64,000 bases of DNA from Tachypleus tridentatus (Eukaryota > Arthropoda > Merostomata > Xiphosura > Limulidae), in NCBI RefSeq assembly GCF_004210375.1, contig NC_134837.1:160745310-160809309 (forward strand). The letters run 5' to 3'. The notes beneath the pieces were generated by a model. The model searched no databases. It worked only from the letters and a program-made list of their open reading frames with translations, and was not told where the DNA came from. Below, piece after piece: positions 35,590-47,664 of this stretch (its first letter is position 1; each line of letters begins with the position of its first letter). The translations under genes and the position numbers were made by a program.

Positions 35590-35860
35590 TGTATAAGTTA
35601 TGGGTGCCTAGAAACACTTTCTCTACTTTGTGTATCTGTCACATAGTCATCAATTATGTCCAACTGTCATGGCTGTCTAGCAACACGCCCTTTGGTGAAA
35701 AAATTTCGTATTATTACTACCTGTCATGACAGCCTAGCAATGTGTCACTTTGATGGCGAAACTTGGAATTATATCTCAGCATTTTTTATGATGACACTTA
35801 CCCTCTTTGAGGTAACCATTGAGCGTGAGGTAGAGTCCTTTGGATAAGCGGGGCTTACCA
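35590..35860. repeat. Old tandem duplication, about 59 bp unit
   Basis: TGTCATGGCTGTCTAGCAAC (35664) and TGTCATGACAGCCTAGCAAT (35723) start related units. A third, weaker relative is GGTGCCTAGAAACAC near 35602. An open frame at 35656-35847 runs through this repeat. Confidence 0.45.
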
Positions 35861-35864
35861 CTAT

Positions 35865-36465
35865 AAACAGTGTGTGTTAATGCTACTGAACGATGAGTCC
35901 AGACCTAACAAAATAAGCAATTCTGTATTTTTAGCGTACTGTAGGAATTATCAGAAAAGAAGTAAAAATTAAAATAACGAAATAAATTATCCCCTTGTTA
36001 CTTCCCTAATAAAAATCTTGATGACAAGGTATCTTAACAAATATTATATTTTAACACTTGTAATAGACACGAATAATACCTATTTTCTTGCGAATTATTT
36101 ATAACAGCGGATATAAATATGCACTTGTCTTTAGAATATGAACTTTATGCTAGAGATAACAGACAGCATTAAAATATTTATAGGCTATTTTCACTCTATC
36201 TATTCCGGGTATCGAAATTAGACGTCTCAGAATGAAAAAATGTAAACATGCATTCGATTAGCCAAAGATGATAAAATATTTATACTGAGAACAGCTGTAG
36301 AATCATATAATATTCTTCCATTTTATCAAATTTTAAAAGAAATCCAGTTTTCTTTGGTATGGTTGTCCACCTGACATGGACTTCTCAATGCTATAGCATG
36401 GGATACAACGATTTCTTCAAAACATAGTTTTCTTTTGACTTTGAAAGATGTAGTTTCGTAAGAAT
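35865..36465. other. No recognised feature
   Basis: AT-rich, nothing recognised. Confidence 0.5.
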
Positions 36466-36469
36466 AAAG

Positions 36470-36592
36470 CGCCCCACTGGTACAGTGGTATGCTTGCGGA
36501 CTTACAATCCTAGAAACAAGGTTTTGAAAGCTGTGTTGAGCAGAACATAGATAGTCTATTGTATATCTTTGTGCTCACCTACAAACAAACTG
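36470..36592 (+). repeat. SINE-B copy
   Basis: CGCCCCACTGGTACAGTGGT head, TTGCGGACTTACAATCCTAG, and a diverged tail ATCTTTGTGCTCACCTACAA. Confidence 0.8.
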
Positions 36593-36594
36593 AA

Positions 36595-38355
36595 GAACAT
36601 ATATTTTTAAATGTTACTAATATTGTACATTTCAATAACTACATGTTTCTACAATCACGCCTGTACAAAACGCAAAATCATAGAATTGTGCTTGTGAAAT
36701 GTCGCACTTAATTCTTATTCACGGAAACAGTACGCAACAGTAGGGTAATCAATACCATCAGACCAGACAAGGATACTGGTATTCAGGTGTGGTGTAGGAA
36801 AATTTTCTCCGCTGAATCAATGTTATGTCGACACATTTGTATTAATTGTAAGTATAACCTTTCACATCCATTTTCCAAACAACTAATTTGTTATCTATCA
36901 GTGTAAGAAGTGCTTAGTCTTAATGTTATCCATACCATGTTTACATTTATAATTTACACCTATGCGATTCGATTTAACCTAAACTCCTAAAGCATGGTTA
37001 TCATTAAATAAAGTAATGTACTAAGGGCAGAACTAAAAATCAAACATACCATCAATACAGCTGATTAAAAACATTTTCTTACCTTTCTAATATTAAAACT
37101 TAGAATTTATCGCTTCACCAATCTGTACTTTCTTCAATGGTAATATTCTCGACAGTAATTTCATTATTACCATAAGAGATTCGGCTAAGTCAGGAGATTT
37201 AGACTAGTTCTCAATACAAATTCTGAGCAAACAATGGAAAACGATATTCATAATAAAAGTGTAATAATAAGCGGTAAATCGCGATAAAAGGTAATGGCAT
37301 ACGATATAATAGAATCATCCATAATGAGGCAGTTATTCCTTATCTACTAATGAGTAAGGTTGTAATGACGTGTCCTTGCTAATCGTCTTCACTTAGAAGA
37401 AATACATTAATTATAGAATTGCGTTGAACCTCACGTGATTTTTAGGACTTTAATCTGCAAAGTAATTAGTCATATCGATGTATATTTATTACTGTAAGTT
37501 TCCTGTAAGTGTATTGATTTTACAAGTGTTATTTCATACTTTTAACTATTCAATTTTACGGAGTTGTTTTATTACGTACTCCACTTCGTGTATTTTTGTT
37601 TAGCTGATGTTTATTGGTCAGATTTAATATTGTTTCTCAAGCCATTTAATTTCATTGACACAGTTCCACTTAAGTTAGTCTACACGTTATATGTGAAATC
37701 ATACACGTTATACGTGCACTCAATAGGTGAGACAAAAGGTGAGATAACTAAATGATTTATGGAAAGAAAAAAGGACAAAAAGTATTACAATCCAATATGT
37801 TTAAGTTAAACAATGTTAAGTAATTTTACATCTAATTTTTATGTTAAATAGAGAATTTTCCTAAGTACGGATGGATATAAAATTAAATACACACGTTATT
37901 ATCCCAAAATATATTTTATAGCATGGATATCTAATACGTCTAACTAAAGAGAACACATTAGGGTAAATTAAATATATTTATAATAATTCTTTAGCGAGAA
38001 AAGACGTTACTTTCTTTTCACGGAAGTCATGAAAAATCTTTATTTCTTACATTGGGTACACGTGTTCCAATAAACTGAAAAGGAACGACTGATATAGTAT
38101 ATTGTATTTATCTATTTCTTTTTATTTATGTGCGATTCCTGATGGAGGATGTATGCAAAAATTGCAAAATAAGAATAAATCATGCACACTAATGGGCCTG
38201 AAATTTATGACAAAATAGAGTTAACAGGAGATGTTTGTTTTCCACTTTCATCTTAATTTGTCGAGATAACCTGTAAAAATAACACTTCGTATCTATCTCC
38301 TGTCTCCCACAAGTCTTTACCTAAAATAATTTTAGTTGATTACCATAACTCATCG
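36595..38355. other. No recognised gene
   Basis: AT-rich. A 21 bp tandem duplication of the type TACACGTTATATGTGAAATC lies at about 37680-37722. Nothing else is recognised. Confidence 0.5.
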
Positions 38356-38358
38356 TAA

Positions 38359-38457
38359 GAACCCCCCGGCGATACATCGGTAAACCTGGTTTCGATACCC
38401 GTTGTGGGCATAGCACAGATAACCTATTATATAACTTTGTACTTAATTCAAAACAAT
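38359..38457 (+). repeat. SINE-B with internal deletion
   Basis: ACCCCCCGGCGATACATCGG is followed immediately by CTGGTTTCGATACCCGTTGT, then GCACAGATAACCTAT and ACTTTGTACTTAATTCAAAA. About 25 bp of the head is lost. Confidence 0.75.
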
Positions 38458-38991
38458 AACATCGTAATGAGAGACAAAAGATTTTCTGAAATGTTGTATT
38501 CAACTTTCTTTTCGCATCGTTAGGATAATTAACAGGACTGAACTGGTAAAACGTTTCAAAAAATCCTTTCGTATGATATTATTGATACACTTTTTAATTG
38601 TTCTAGTCAAACTTAAGCGTTAACAGTGAATTAATTAACTATAAAGTAGCTCAATAACAGTCATGAAAAGATATTTTTAAACTGTAACTAAAACAAGCAA
38701 AATGTTAAATTTTAAGAGCGGCTTAGAAACTTTAAGATTCATTCACACATATATTTCATTAAATTTTTGTAGTAAATATTGAATACTTAACTTTATTAAA
38801 AGACAGCAAAAAAATGAATATTATCACATTTAAATATATGGTTGTGTTTCAAATATTTAATAATTAGTTGTTTTTTTCAAGTCAGTATAGATAAACTAAG
38901 GTAAGTTAAGATTAGGATTCATTTGTTACACACACATGTAACAGAATCCAGATGACACCTAGGAAAAGAAGACTTATGAGGGGTTGTTGTT

Positions 38992-39275
38992 TATTGGTTT
39001 GGTTTGTTTTGAATTTCGCGCAAAGCTACATGAGGGCTATCTGCACTAGCTGTCCCTAATTTAACAGTGTAAGACTAGAGGGAAGGCAGCTACTCATCAC
39101 CACCTACCGCCAACACTCTTGGGCTACTCTTTTACCAACGAATAGTGGAATTGACCGTAACTTTATAACGCCCCCACGGCTGAAAGGGCGAATCTGTTTG
39201 GTGGAACGGGGATTCGAACCTGCGACCCTCAGATTACAAGTCGAAAGCCTTAACTCACCTGGCCATGCCAAGCTC
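38992..39275 (-). repeat. SINE-A, full length, 10 bp target duplication
   Basis: Flanked by GGTTGTTGTT at 38982-38991 and 39276-39285. It is complete from the T-rich end to the head CTGGCCATGCCAAGCTC on the minus strand. Confidence 0.9.
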
Positions 39276-39289
39276 GGTTGTTGTTCATC

Positions 39290-40170
39290 ATTGTTGTTTT
39301 ATCTGGTATTTGAACAGAAACTAAGTAAGCTTGTTATAAACTTCAAATTCACGAAACTAACGTATAAACTTCAGAAACTTCAAATCTTGATGGCTTTCCA
39401 GTTCAGAAATAGACCACAATACATTGGTGGATAAACATGAAGCATTATAAAAATCGTAAGATTCATATAATAATAAATACTCAAACGATTTTTATTACAC
39501 TCATCCTTATCCGATTCTGACAAATTTATTGGTGAAAGTACCTTATAAAGGAGTAGCAATCTTAAGAACTGATACAATGCAACACGACAGCTCTTACATA
39601 TTCATACATTTTGAATTTAGTTTAAAAGTATTATTAAAAAGGTGTCGCTAATGGATAGACGAATATCGTTTCTATGGTAACCTTAAAATTCAAGGTAATT
39701 TCAGAACACATAACGTGAAGGTACTTGAGCAGCGTAACGTTTATCGATTTTTAGGGTTACTGTTTAAAGGTAAAATAATAAAGCTACAAAGCATCAGGGA
39801 GTAGTCATGTTCAACAACAATAAAATAAATTGTAAAATCAACATACTGGGATATTAAAATTACTACGTTTATAACACTGTTTCCATGGATACATTTATTT
39901 GTTACCTAGGTTATTAACATATTTTCTCTTAAATGTTGAATTAATTTGGCAGAAATTTAAGTCACGTAAATTTGAGGCGTTGTGATAAAGCCTACATAAG
40001 TTACATATTGTAACTTCACAGAAATGTCATAATATATCTTTGATGTTTAAATATCCTAATACTTACCTGAAAAACTTATGACAGTTGCTATTGATACACT
40101 AAACAGTGACCTTATGCATGCCCTTCTTTTAGTTGAATCGAACAAGTAAAAGACTTATATTCGTTTCTGA
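39290..40170. other. No recognised feature
   Basis: AT-rich, nothing recognised. Confidence 0.5.
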
Positions 40171-40174
40171 AATG

Positions 40175-40395
40175 TACTGGCCTTACTGGTACTGTTATTA
40201 TATGAAATACTACATGAGTCTAGAGGATAACATCATACGTAAGTGAAGTACTAAATAAAACCACTTGTAAATAATTCTGTTATATAATGTCCTTTCCGGT
40301 ACGGTTTTATATGAACTGCTACATGGCCCTAAAGGATAACATCTCACAGAAGCTAAGCATTAAATAAAACCACTTGTAAATAATTCCGTAATGTA
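40175..40395. repeat. Two-copy tandem duplication, about 110 bp unit
   Basis: Both copies contain GGATAACATC, then ACTAAATAAAACCACTTGTA or a near match, and TAAATAATTC. The 5' parts are more diverged. Confidence 0.7.
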
Positions 40396-40399
40396 GTAA

Positions 40400-41700
40400 T
40401 CTTAATGTAACTCTGTCTATATAGAATAAAACAACTAAGTCATAGAGGCTTCATAACATATATATATTGAAATACTTTAACACAGTTGTACACAAATTTA
40501 ACGTTCTTGTTAATATTGTATAAATAAGTAAGATTAAATGGATTTAAATCGAAGTTTGTATGAATTTTCCAACCATATGTGATGATATGTACTTGTGATT
40601 TTTTCTAAATATTCACAATCAGTCCTTTTTCTCTTGAAAATTCAATTAACAGTGTAATAGTGCACACAAACGTATCAAACGCATTACCAATAAAATAAAA
40701 ACATCAAACGATAATCGTTTCTAGTTAGTTGACTATAAAATCACAAAAGCATTTCTCTTAGAACCTAGTTATCTCAGAAATGCAAAACTTCACTAAAATC
40801 ACATTGTAAAGCATATGGTAATTTAAATAAAATATGTACCTTATAGAATGAAAAACGTTTCGAAAATCAACGTCCGTTGTCTTGAACAGACGATGATTGC
40901 AACAGATGTACTTAATGCTAAGTTTAATACTATGCTGAATGAGAATGACGTAAGCCTAATAAGCACGTTCTATGTAAGATTTTGGAACATTTTGTACTAT
41001 GCTCAGACATTTTTGAGTGACAAGTATATATTAAGGTATACACGTGTAATTTTGGAACAAACAGATCCGAGATGTTCTAAGGCAGAGCTGCAAGAAGTAC
41101 TTAAAATTCTGAAAGCAAATGAGAAGAAAAATGTTTTACTTAGAACATGAAAAACCTACCTAAGAATTGTTTTTGTATATTATTTAAAATTGATTTACAT
41201 CTATCTCAAACATCTTTGTTTACCTAAATCGAGTACATTCGAAAAACTCAATATTAGTCAGTTGCATTTATAACGCTTATGAAGCATATTTAATTACCAT
41301 AAAATATCCTGTTTCCTTGGTATCCTTGGCCTTATATACTGAGGTCCATCGCAGAGAAAAGTAGATCCTAATATTGTTTTCTTCTTACTTATAGAACTTC
41401 TAAAGATGTTTACAGTTTTAAGTTTATATCAGCATAAAATACAACAGACATATTTAATCTTAGATTTATAGCTGAGGTTAATCATATTCGTTAATACATC
41501 ACTTCAATAATTCAGTTTGAAGAAACAGAACAGAAGCTGATAAGGTTGGGTATTTTCTATTAGAAATTGGTAGTTCCGTATCGTGGAAATAATTTCAAAC
41601 CATACTTTTCTAAGAGATTAAAGATGAGGAAAGATTGAAAAAGAAAATTTCTGCATAAATTAAATTAATACTTTCCACACAGTTTGTGATAGAACAACAG
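40400..41700. other. No confident feature; one uncharacterised 100-codon frame
   Basis: A plus-strand frame at 40848-41150 starts with ATG right after an acceptor-like TACCTTATAG and ends with the polar helix-like sequence SKAELQEVLKILKANEKK. It has no hydrophobic segment, no recognised domain and no neighbouring exon. In DNA this AT-rich, frames of this length arise by chance. Confidence 0.2.
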
Positions 41701-41705
41701 AAAAT

Positions 41706-42680
41706 ATACTCTTCAAAAAAAGAAACGCAAAAGGGATATTTTTGTTATTTTAAAGAGAAATATATTTAATAACGTTACAAGCTCAGAGTATATGATGTTA
41801 CACGTGTTAAGGAACTGATTATCAGACAAAAATGACAATAACAGTTGTGCACTTTGAAAACGGAGGAAAACAACGGATTTTTCGCCAAAACGCATTCGTG
41901 TCCAATAAATTTGTTTGAGAGATCTGCATGTTCTGCAAGTGCAACATGTGCAAAATCCCTATAAAAGTGACGGGTTCTCGGTTTCCATAGCTCAGTGTTA
42001 AGCCACCGACACGCAATACAGTTACGCCAAGACTGGCTGAAGCACAACGCAACAACGCCATTGATCGCTGACCACCACTGCGACGTCTATTGCCTCAACC
42101 ATACCAGGGCTGCGTAGGATTTCCGATCAGACCGTACGCAACCGTCGAGGAGATTCTTAGGCCCCATGTGCAACCCATCTTGGTGAACGTCAACAACGTT
42201 TTTCAACATGACAACGCCCGTCCTTACACAGCCCGACTCACCACTGTCTTCTTGAGACACCACAACATCAACGTTCTTCCCTGGCCCTCCAGATCACCAG
42301 ATTTAAACCCCATCGAACATCTTTGGGACGAGTTGGCCGACGTCTGCGACGGCGACAACCTCAACCGCAGACTCTACCTCAGCTTGCAGCAGCTTTGCAG
42401 GCTGAGTGGACAGCCATTCCACAGGATGTGATTCGTCATCTCATCGCTTCCATAGGCAGGAAATGCCAAGCAGTTATTGATGCTCACGGGGGGCATACTC
42501 GTTACTGACGTTGAGTGACATTAAACTTCAACTAGTGAGCTTAGACTTCGCCTTTGCAGACTTTGGATGTTCAGCAGTGAATGTGCAAAGTTTCACACAT
42601 GTCATGCAGGTCTACCCGAAATAAACTTGTTAACAATTTGTCTCAAATTTTGCCTTTTGCGTTTCTTTTTTTGAAGAGTA
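41706..42680 (+). mobile_element. Tc1-like DNA transposon, second copy, doubly deleted
   Basis: Same family as 12578-13728: TA duplications at 41704-41705 and 42681-42682, the same ends (TACTCTTCAAAAA), and the same TATAAAAG box. It shares the loss of the first catalytic aspartate region (junction around GCAACCGTCGAGGAGATTCT). It also lacks the helix-turn-helix segment, with GCCATTGATCGCTG joined directly to ACCACCACTGCGACG. The C-terminal part with QHDNARPYTARL, PWPSRSPDLNPIEHLWDEL and the final VIDAHGGHTRY remains. Length is 975 bp, and it is non-autonomous. Confidence 0.95.
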
Positions 42681-42684
42681 TATG

Positions 42685-43075
42685 TTATAGGACTTATGTA
42701 TGTCTCTCATCGCATTGGATAAGTGTCGGTACTAGTAATCAACTTGTGCGGTATTTATTACTGAGCTAACCCTTAAATTACCGACTTGTTATTTTACTGT
42801 CATTTTTTGCGTCTTACTGATTAATTTTGTTTTGCCTGTTAAAGCAAGTAATGTAAAGAACTAACTAAACTGTTAGCTAACTTACTTATTTTCTGTGCCA
42901 AATGTGTGTAATTTGTTGTGCTACATGAAGTTATCTAATATTTTGAATACAAGTTTTCTTTCAGTTCCATGGAAACTGTATTACTTGGCTTCAGATTTGT
43001 ATTTGTGATAATGTTGTTTACAGCTTTTTATGTCATAAAAATCATGACTTAAGTAACATTTCAAAAAACATTGTT
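42685..43075. other. No recognised feature
   Basis: AT-rich, nothing recognised. Confidence 0.5.
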
Positions 43076-43079
43076 CTAA

Positions 43080-44320
43080 GCAGGAACATAAAAAATACCA
43101 TTACCACTACAACACTTGTACTAATGTAAATTAACTACTAAAACTGCTAGGAGTCCAACACTAGTATCAACACAAAAAACAATAAAACCTTTTCAAGTGT
43201 AATAATTGTATCACTACAAAATAAACCTGCCATTCGTATCAGCCAAACACTAATATTGTTATCAATTAAACAGTAGCATTGTTTTAAACCAAACTTTACT
43301 ACCATTACAAAATAAATACAAGTACCATTATAACATAAACACTAAAATCGCTCTCAGCCAAACAACAGTATAACAAATTAACCATTAACGTCGCTATAAA
43401 CCGACAATTGTATCATTACAAATTTAATTATTGTATTGCTGTACACTAAACACGAGTACAACTATAAAATAAGCACAATATAGTATGTTTACAAGTCAAA
43501 CATTATTAACACTAAAACCAAATATTAATATACCTATATAATAAACACGAATAATATTAGAAATAAAATGCTAGCATCATTAGAAGCAATTACAATAAAT
43601 ACTTATATTAGTTGAAGTGAGACTTTTATCAAGTGAAACACTTCTATCATTAAAAGCTGAACACAAAAATATCACAAGTCGTAAAGCAACTGTATGACTG
43701 AAAGGAAATACTAAAAGCCAAACCCTATTTTCACTAGAAGTAAATACTTTTCCCACTACACATTATTCGTTCATTAATATGATCACAAGTCAAACATTTA
43801 TTACAAGCTAAACATTTTTACCACTGAAATCAAATATTTGTATCATTGTAAGCCAAGCAATAATACCACTAAAAGCCTAAAAGTCTAGTACTACTAAACA
43901 TGTAACATTCTGGTATCAATACCAATCAAATCTTAATATAATTATTCAAACAGGTATCACTCAAAATAAACACGAAAAATTAAACATTACTACATTTATA
44001 AGTCAAAAAACATTAATAGTATCACTTAAAGCTAAACAATAGCTTTACTAGAGCACTAATATTACTTGAATTTTAAGATAATTAAAATTCAAACAATATC
44101 GTTACCACATTACTGACATCACTAGTATAAATAAAATAAAAACCTGTTGTATCACTACAAATTGCATTAAACATTAATATCAATACAAGTCAAAAATTCA
44201 AATTACCTTAAGTTAGATATGTTTATTATTATCAGTTAAACAACTTTGATCAAAAATAAACAGAGACAAGTCAATACTAGTATCAGCATAAACCAAACAA
44301 TGGCGTTGAAATAATTCCTG
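43080..44320. repeat. Ancient decayed short-period tandem array, about 1.2 kb
   Basis: Over 1.2 kb the plus strand keeps returning to phrases such as AGTATCACTACAA, AGCCAAACACTAATA, TACCATTACAA and ACTAAAAGCCAAAC. That is consistent with a unit of roughly 20-25 bp with consensus near CCAAACACTAGTATCACTAC. Plus-strand composition is strikingly A/C/T with very little G. Individual units are heavily diverged, so this is an old array. Confidence 0.6.
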
Positions 44321-44647
44321 CACATTATTAGACAAACTTGTCTATAGCTAAACGTGCCTATCTAAATATTTAAAATACTACTCTTGTCTTTAAACCTGTA
44401 CAATAAGCACATCACGTCGCTAAATTTACCAGTCTTTCAGTGTATATGTTTCTGTTTTATTTTATCTGTACTTGTAAGCAATACAGTCACGATTGATGAA
44501 CGTGCTTCGAGCATATCCGGACTATGCAAGAAATCATGAAGAATATGAAGACAATATCGTAACGAATCGCAAAAAGGATTGATTCAAACGCTGTAGTAAC
44601 ATGTTACCTTTTATCAGAAATAGTATCAGTGTACGCTGCACCAGCGA

Positions 44648-44890
44648 TTATTTGTTTGTTTGTTTTGAGTTTCGCCCAAAACTACAAGAGGGCTATCTGC
44701 GCCAGCCGTCCCTAATTTAGCAGACTAGAGGAAAGACAGCTAGTCATCACCACCCACTTCCAACTCTTGGGCTACTCTTTTACCAACGAATAGTGATATT
44801 GACCGTCACATTATAACGCCTCCGCGGTTGAAAGGAAGTGTATGTTTGGTGTGACGGGAATTAGAACCTGTGACCCTCAGATTACGAGTT
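44648..44890 (-). repeat. SINE-A with 12 bp target duplication
   Basis: Flanked by CTGCACCAGCGA at 44636-44647 and 44891-44902. The outer end of the tRNA-like head is truncated after ACCCTCAGATTACGAGTT. Confidence 0.9.
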
Positions 44891-44902
44891 CTGCACCAGC
44901 GA

Positions 44903-46660
44903 AGCGAAGTTTAAAATTTTCCTCGTTTATGTTGAATTAGTTATGAGTGCCTTATTAATGTTACTTTTAATACACAGACGTAAAATAAATAACATTGCCT
45001 GTAAAAGGTTCCAGTATATAAGAATTAAAGTGTGATGTTTGAAATTACTCTGTTTTGGTTTCGTTCTTCAGTGATATTTTGAAATATGGATGAATTAACA
45101 TAAAAATGTACGAATAATATTTGAAGTATTCAAACAATTTTTTATGCCATAATATCGGTGGATTCAGCAGATAGCTTGATGTCGCTTTGATATAAAAAAA
45201 AGACACACAAATAATATCGATCAAAGTAGTTATTATTAACGGGCAAAATATAAAATGTATACGTAGGTGTGATAACAAATATATTACTCTTCCCTTTTAC
45301 AAACAAATATTAAATACAAAGAACATTGTCAGTTCTCAGTCGAACATTGTCTCACGTGGAGAATTTTGTTTCAGCGCAGATAGTGAGGCGTAAAATTCGA
45401 TTCCTTTAGAACGAGCGTGTTGAAAACATAATTTAATTTGAAACAACCTTCAGAAATGTTGGTGTTGTAACATAACTTTAAGGTTCGGTTGTTCTTCAGC
45501 TTATACTGTTTCAGCAGTATGAAGGATTTTCACATGACCGGCATACAGGTTCTATGTTTTATATCTTCTTGTATGGGTTTGTGTGATGCTAGATTTTTGA
45601 TGGTGTTGGAATATTTGTAGGCGACGATAATTTTATTTTTCTCTATACTTTTTCTATATATTTGTTATGTTTTACCATTTTTGTCTTCTTCCTTTGTTAT
45701 ATTTCCTTTTCAAAGGCATCAGAATAATTTCATTCTAGGTTTGCTCATCTGTTGCTTCTCATGTATGTGACAAATTTGTTCATTTTTATCGTATTAAGCT
45801 CACACAGATCTCGACAAAATACTTCTATATGCTATTTATATTAGACTATCCATTTTTTACCATGAGTTTCTTATTTACTTATCAGTTAGACGTTCTCAAC
45901 TTAGAAAATACCAATATATATTTTTGTATTTTGAGAAATTAGACTGAAATGGAACTAACAATAAACAGAAATGTTGACCAAAGTAAGATAAGAAGTTTTA
46001 GTTATAACGTTGACGTTGCAAAATTATCACGAAAATTACGAAGAACTAAAACTTCTTATCTTACTTTGGTCGAAATACTTTAGAATAATTTATAACGTTG
46101 TTGGAATTGATTTCCCGATTCATGTGTGCATAAGATAAAATTTTATTGTAAAATAAAAAACGTTTTATTGTACTTTACAATAAAAGTACAGTAATGAGGT
46201 ATGAATTTTGTTGAGAAATAAAACAGAAACTAACGTGAATGCTTTTCAGGGACATTATAATATTCATTCAGATATCTAATTTACACAGTCACAAGCAGTA
46301 GCTAGCTTATCATGTTATCCTTTTTCACTGTAGCCTTAGTCGAACTCGTTCTGATTGTCGTTCTTGTTTTAGATACTTCTTTGTATTACGTATTGTTAAT
46401 GTTAGCCATATTGTTTAGTAAGTTTATGAATACATGTTTTTGTTGTCGTGGTATATGATTACGTAATTAAATGTAAGATCATATATTTTAAAAATACGTT
46501 GTATTTTATTACATATATTTCAACAAAACATTATCATATTTCGAATAAATTCTTATGTTCTATATCAACTTTTTAGCTTCCAGAACCTCTGATCGTAGAT
46601 AAAAGCTCTTGTTACATTGTCTTCTATATGTGAAAACCATTATAGTTTTATGTATTTATT
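44903..46660. other. No recognised gene
   Basis: AT-rich upstream region of the gene at 46973, with the inverted repeat at 45976-46071 as its only clear structure. Confidence 0.5.
45976..46071. repeat. Perfect 28 bp inverted repeat with 40 bp loop
   Basis: GACCAAAGTAAGATAAGAAG continuing to TTTTAGTT (45976-46003) is exactly complementary to 46044-46071. Transcription across it would give a long unbroken RNA hairpin. Confidence 0.95.
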
Positions 46661-46661
46661 A

Positions 46662-46746
46662 TCTTTATAACATAATATACTATTTAAGATATTTAAGATA
46701 CTTCAGGGGTTTATATTCTTTATAACAGAATATACTATTTAAGATA
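46662..46746. repeat. 30 bp direct repeat, 55 bp apart
   Basis: TCTTTATAACATAATATACT and ten further bases recur at 46717 with one change. It lies about 70 bp upstream of the exon of the 46973 gene. Confidence 0.85.
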
Positions 46747-46816
46747 ATAAATACCTTAAGTTATAAACTAAATCCTAAAACCTACAAGAAATCTAATCAA
46801 CTACGTTTTCCCCTAG

Positions 46817-46972
46817 GTACCAGTAGACTTCAAACACTGAATGAGATAGACACACTATTACAGAGACCATTCTCTCACTTTCCAAAAACGTGAGTTGTCT
46901 TGATAACGATTCAACTCCAACTCGGAAGTAGACAAAAAGATGTGTTTTTCAAGTAGCACGTACTGAATTTTA
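46817..46972 (+). other. Probable 5' untranslated part of the exon
   Basis: It starts after the pyrimidine-rich acceptor TACGTTTTCCCCTAG and runs to the ATG at 46973. The upstream noncoding exon was not identified. Confidence 0.4.
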
Positions 46973-47545
46973 ATGGCTCAAAATAATCGAGTTTCTGACA
47001 GCAAACAGTTCAAAAACATCTCAATAAGGAATGATTCATCTGATGGTCAAGGTCCAGGACTTACCTCGGCGGTCAACCGATGCTCATTCAAACCAGAGAA
47101 TATTGGCTCAAATATTCTCATTATAGTTGGCTTGACGCTGAGTTTGGCTGGTGTTGCAATAACAGTGTCAGGGGTTTACACTAAATTTACTCATCCTGAA
47201 ATTAGACCAATAGTTTTAGGAATTGGTCCTTCGTTAATCGGTATTGGAGTGTTTTTTCTTTTCCTCAGACTTTTTTTCTGTCATCCACGATTCTTCAGCG
47301 GCTGTAAAGTGCTGAAAGGCATAAGACAATGGTTTTCATCAAAACGTGTGAGAAACACTGGTATTATGAATATAGGCGCCCAGTCAAAGACAACTTCTAT
47401 TAAAAACTCTTCGCATCAACAACCAACAAGAATTGTCGACACAAAAATAAAACCAACTATACGCTCGACAAGCAAAGCTGGAACTTCTGCGAAGGTGAAT
47501 TTTCTTTCAACAACAGAAGTGAAGGATATCGACATACCCAAATGA
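46973..47545 (+). CDS. Two-pass (hairpin) membrane protein, PIRT-like layout, 190 residues
   Basis: The coding frame is uninterrupted within one exon, probably opening at 46817 after CGTTTTCCCCTAG, with about 156 bp of leader. Residues 1-45 are polar. Helix 1 is about 46-69 and contains GLTLSLAGVAITVSG, a loop of about nine residues follows, and helix 2 is about 79-103 and contains GIGPSLIGIGVFF. The next 30 residues are strongly basic (KVLKGIRQWFSSKRVR). The tail is serine/threonine-rich and ends DIDIPK. The spacing of glycines and the G-P at the start of helix 2, plus the basic stretch, recall the vertebrate phosphoinositide-interacting protein PIRT. That likeness is from memory and weak. 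The gene at 6416 has the same overall design. A weak donor-like AAG|GTGAAT at 47494 leaves open an alternative 3' end. Confidence 0.7.
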   Translation: MAQNNRVSDSKQFKNISIRNDSSDGQGPGLTSAVNRCSFKPENIGSNILIIVGLTLSLAGVAITVSGVYTKFTHPEIRPIVLGIGPSLIGIGVFFLFLRLFFCHPRFFSGCKVLKGIRQWFSSKRVRNTGIMNIGAQSKTTSIKNSSHQQPTRIVDTKIKPTIRSTSKAGTSAKVNFLSTTEVKDIDIPK

Positions 47546-47664
47546 TTAAGTGAATTGCCAAGGAGGAAATGTTAAGGGAAATGAACAATCCAAAAGTAAT
47601 CTGTGTAGGCTTACTCCTGCGGACACATGCGACAGTATTGTGATTACTTATCGTAAACGTGTGT

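Noticed and set aside
40848-41150. 100-codon open frame as a gene
   Set aside because: Not excluded, but frames of this length are expected by chance in 64 kb of AT-rich DNA, and no domain, signal or partner exon was found.
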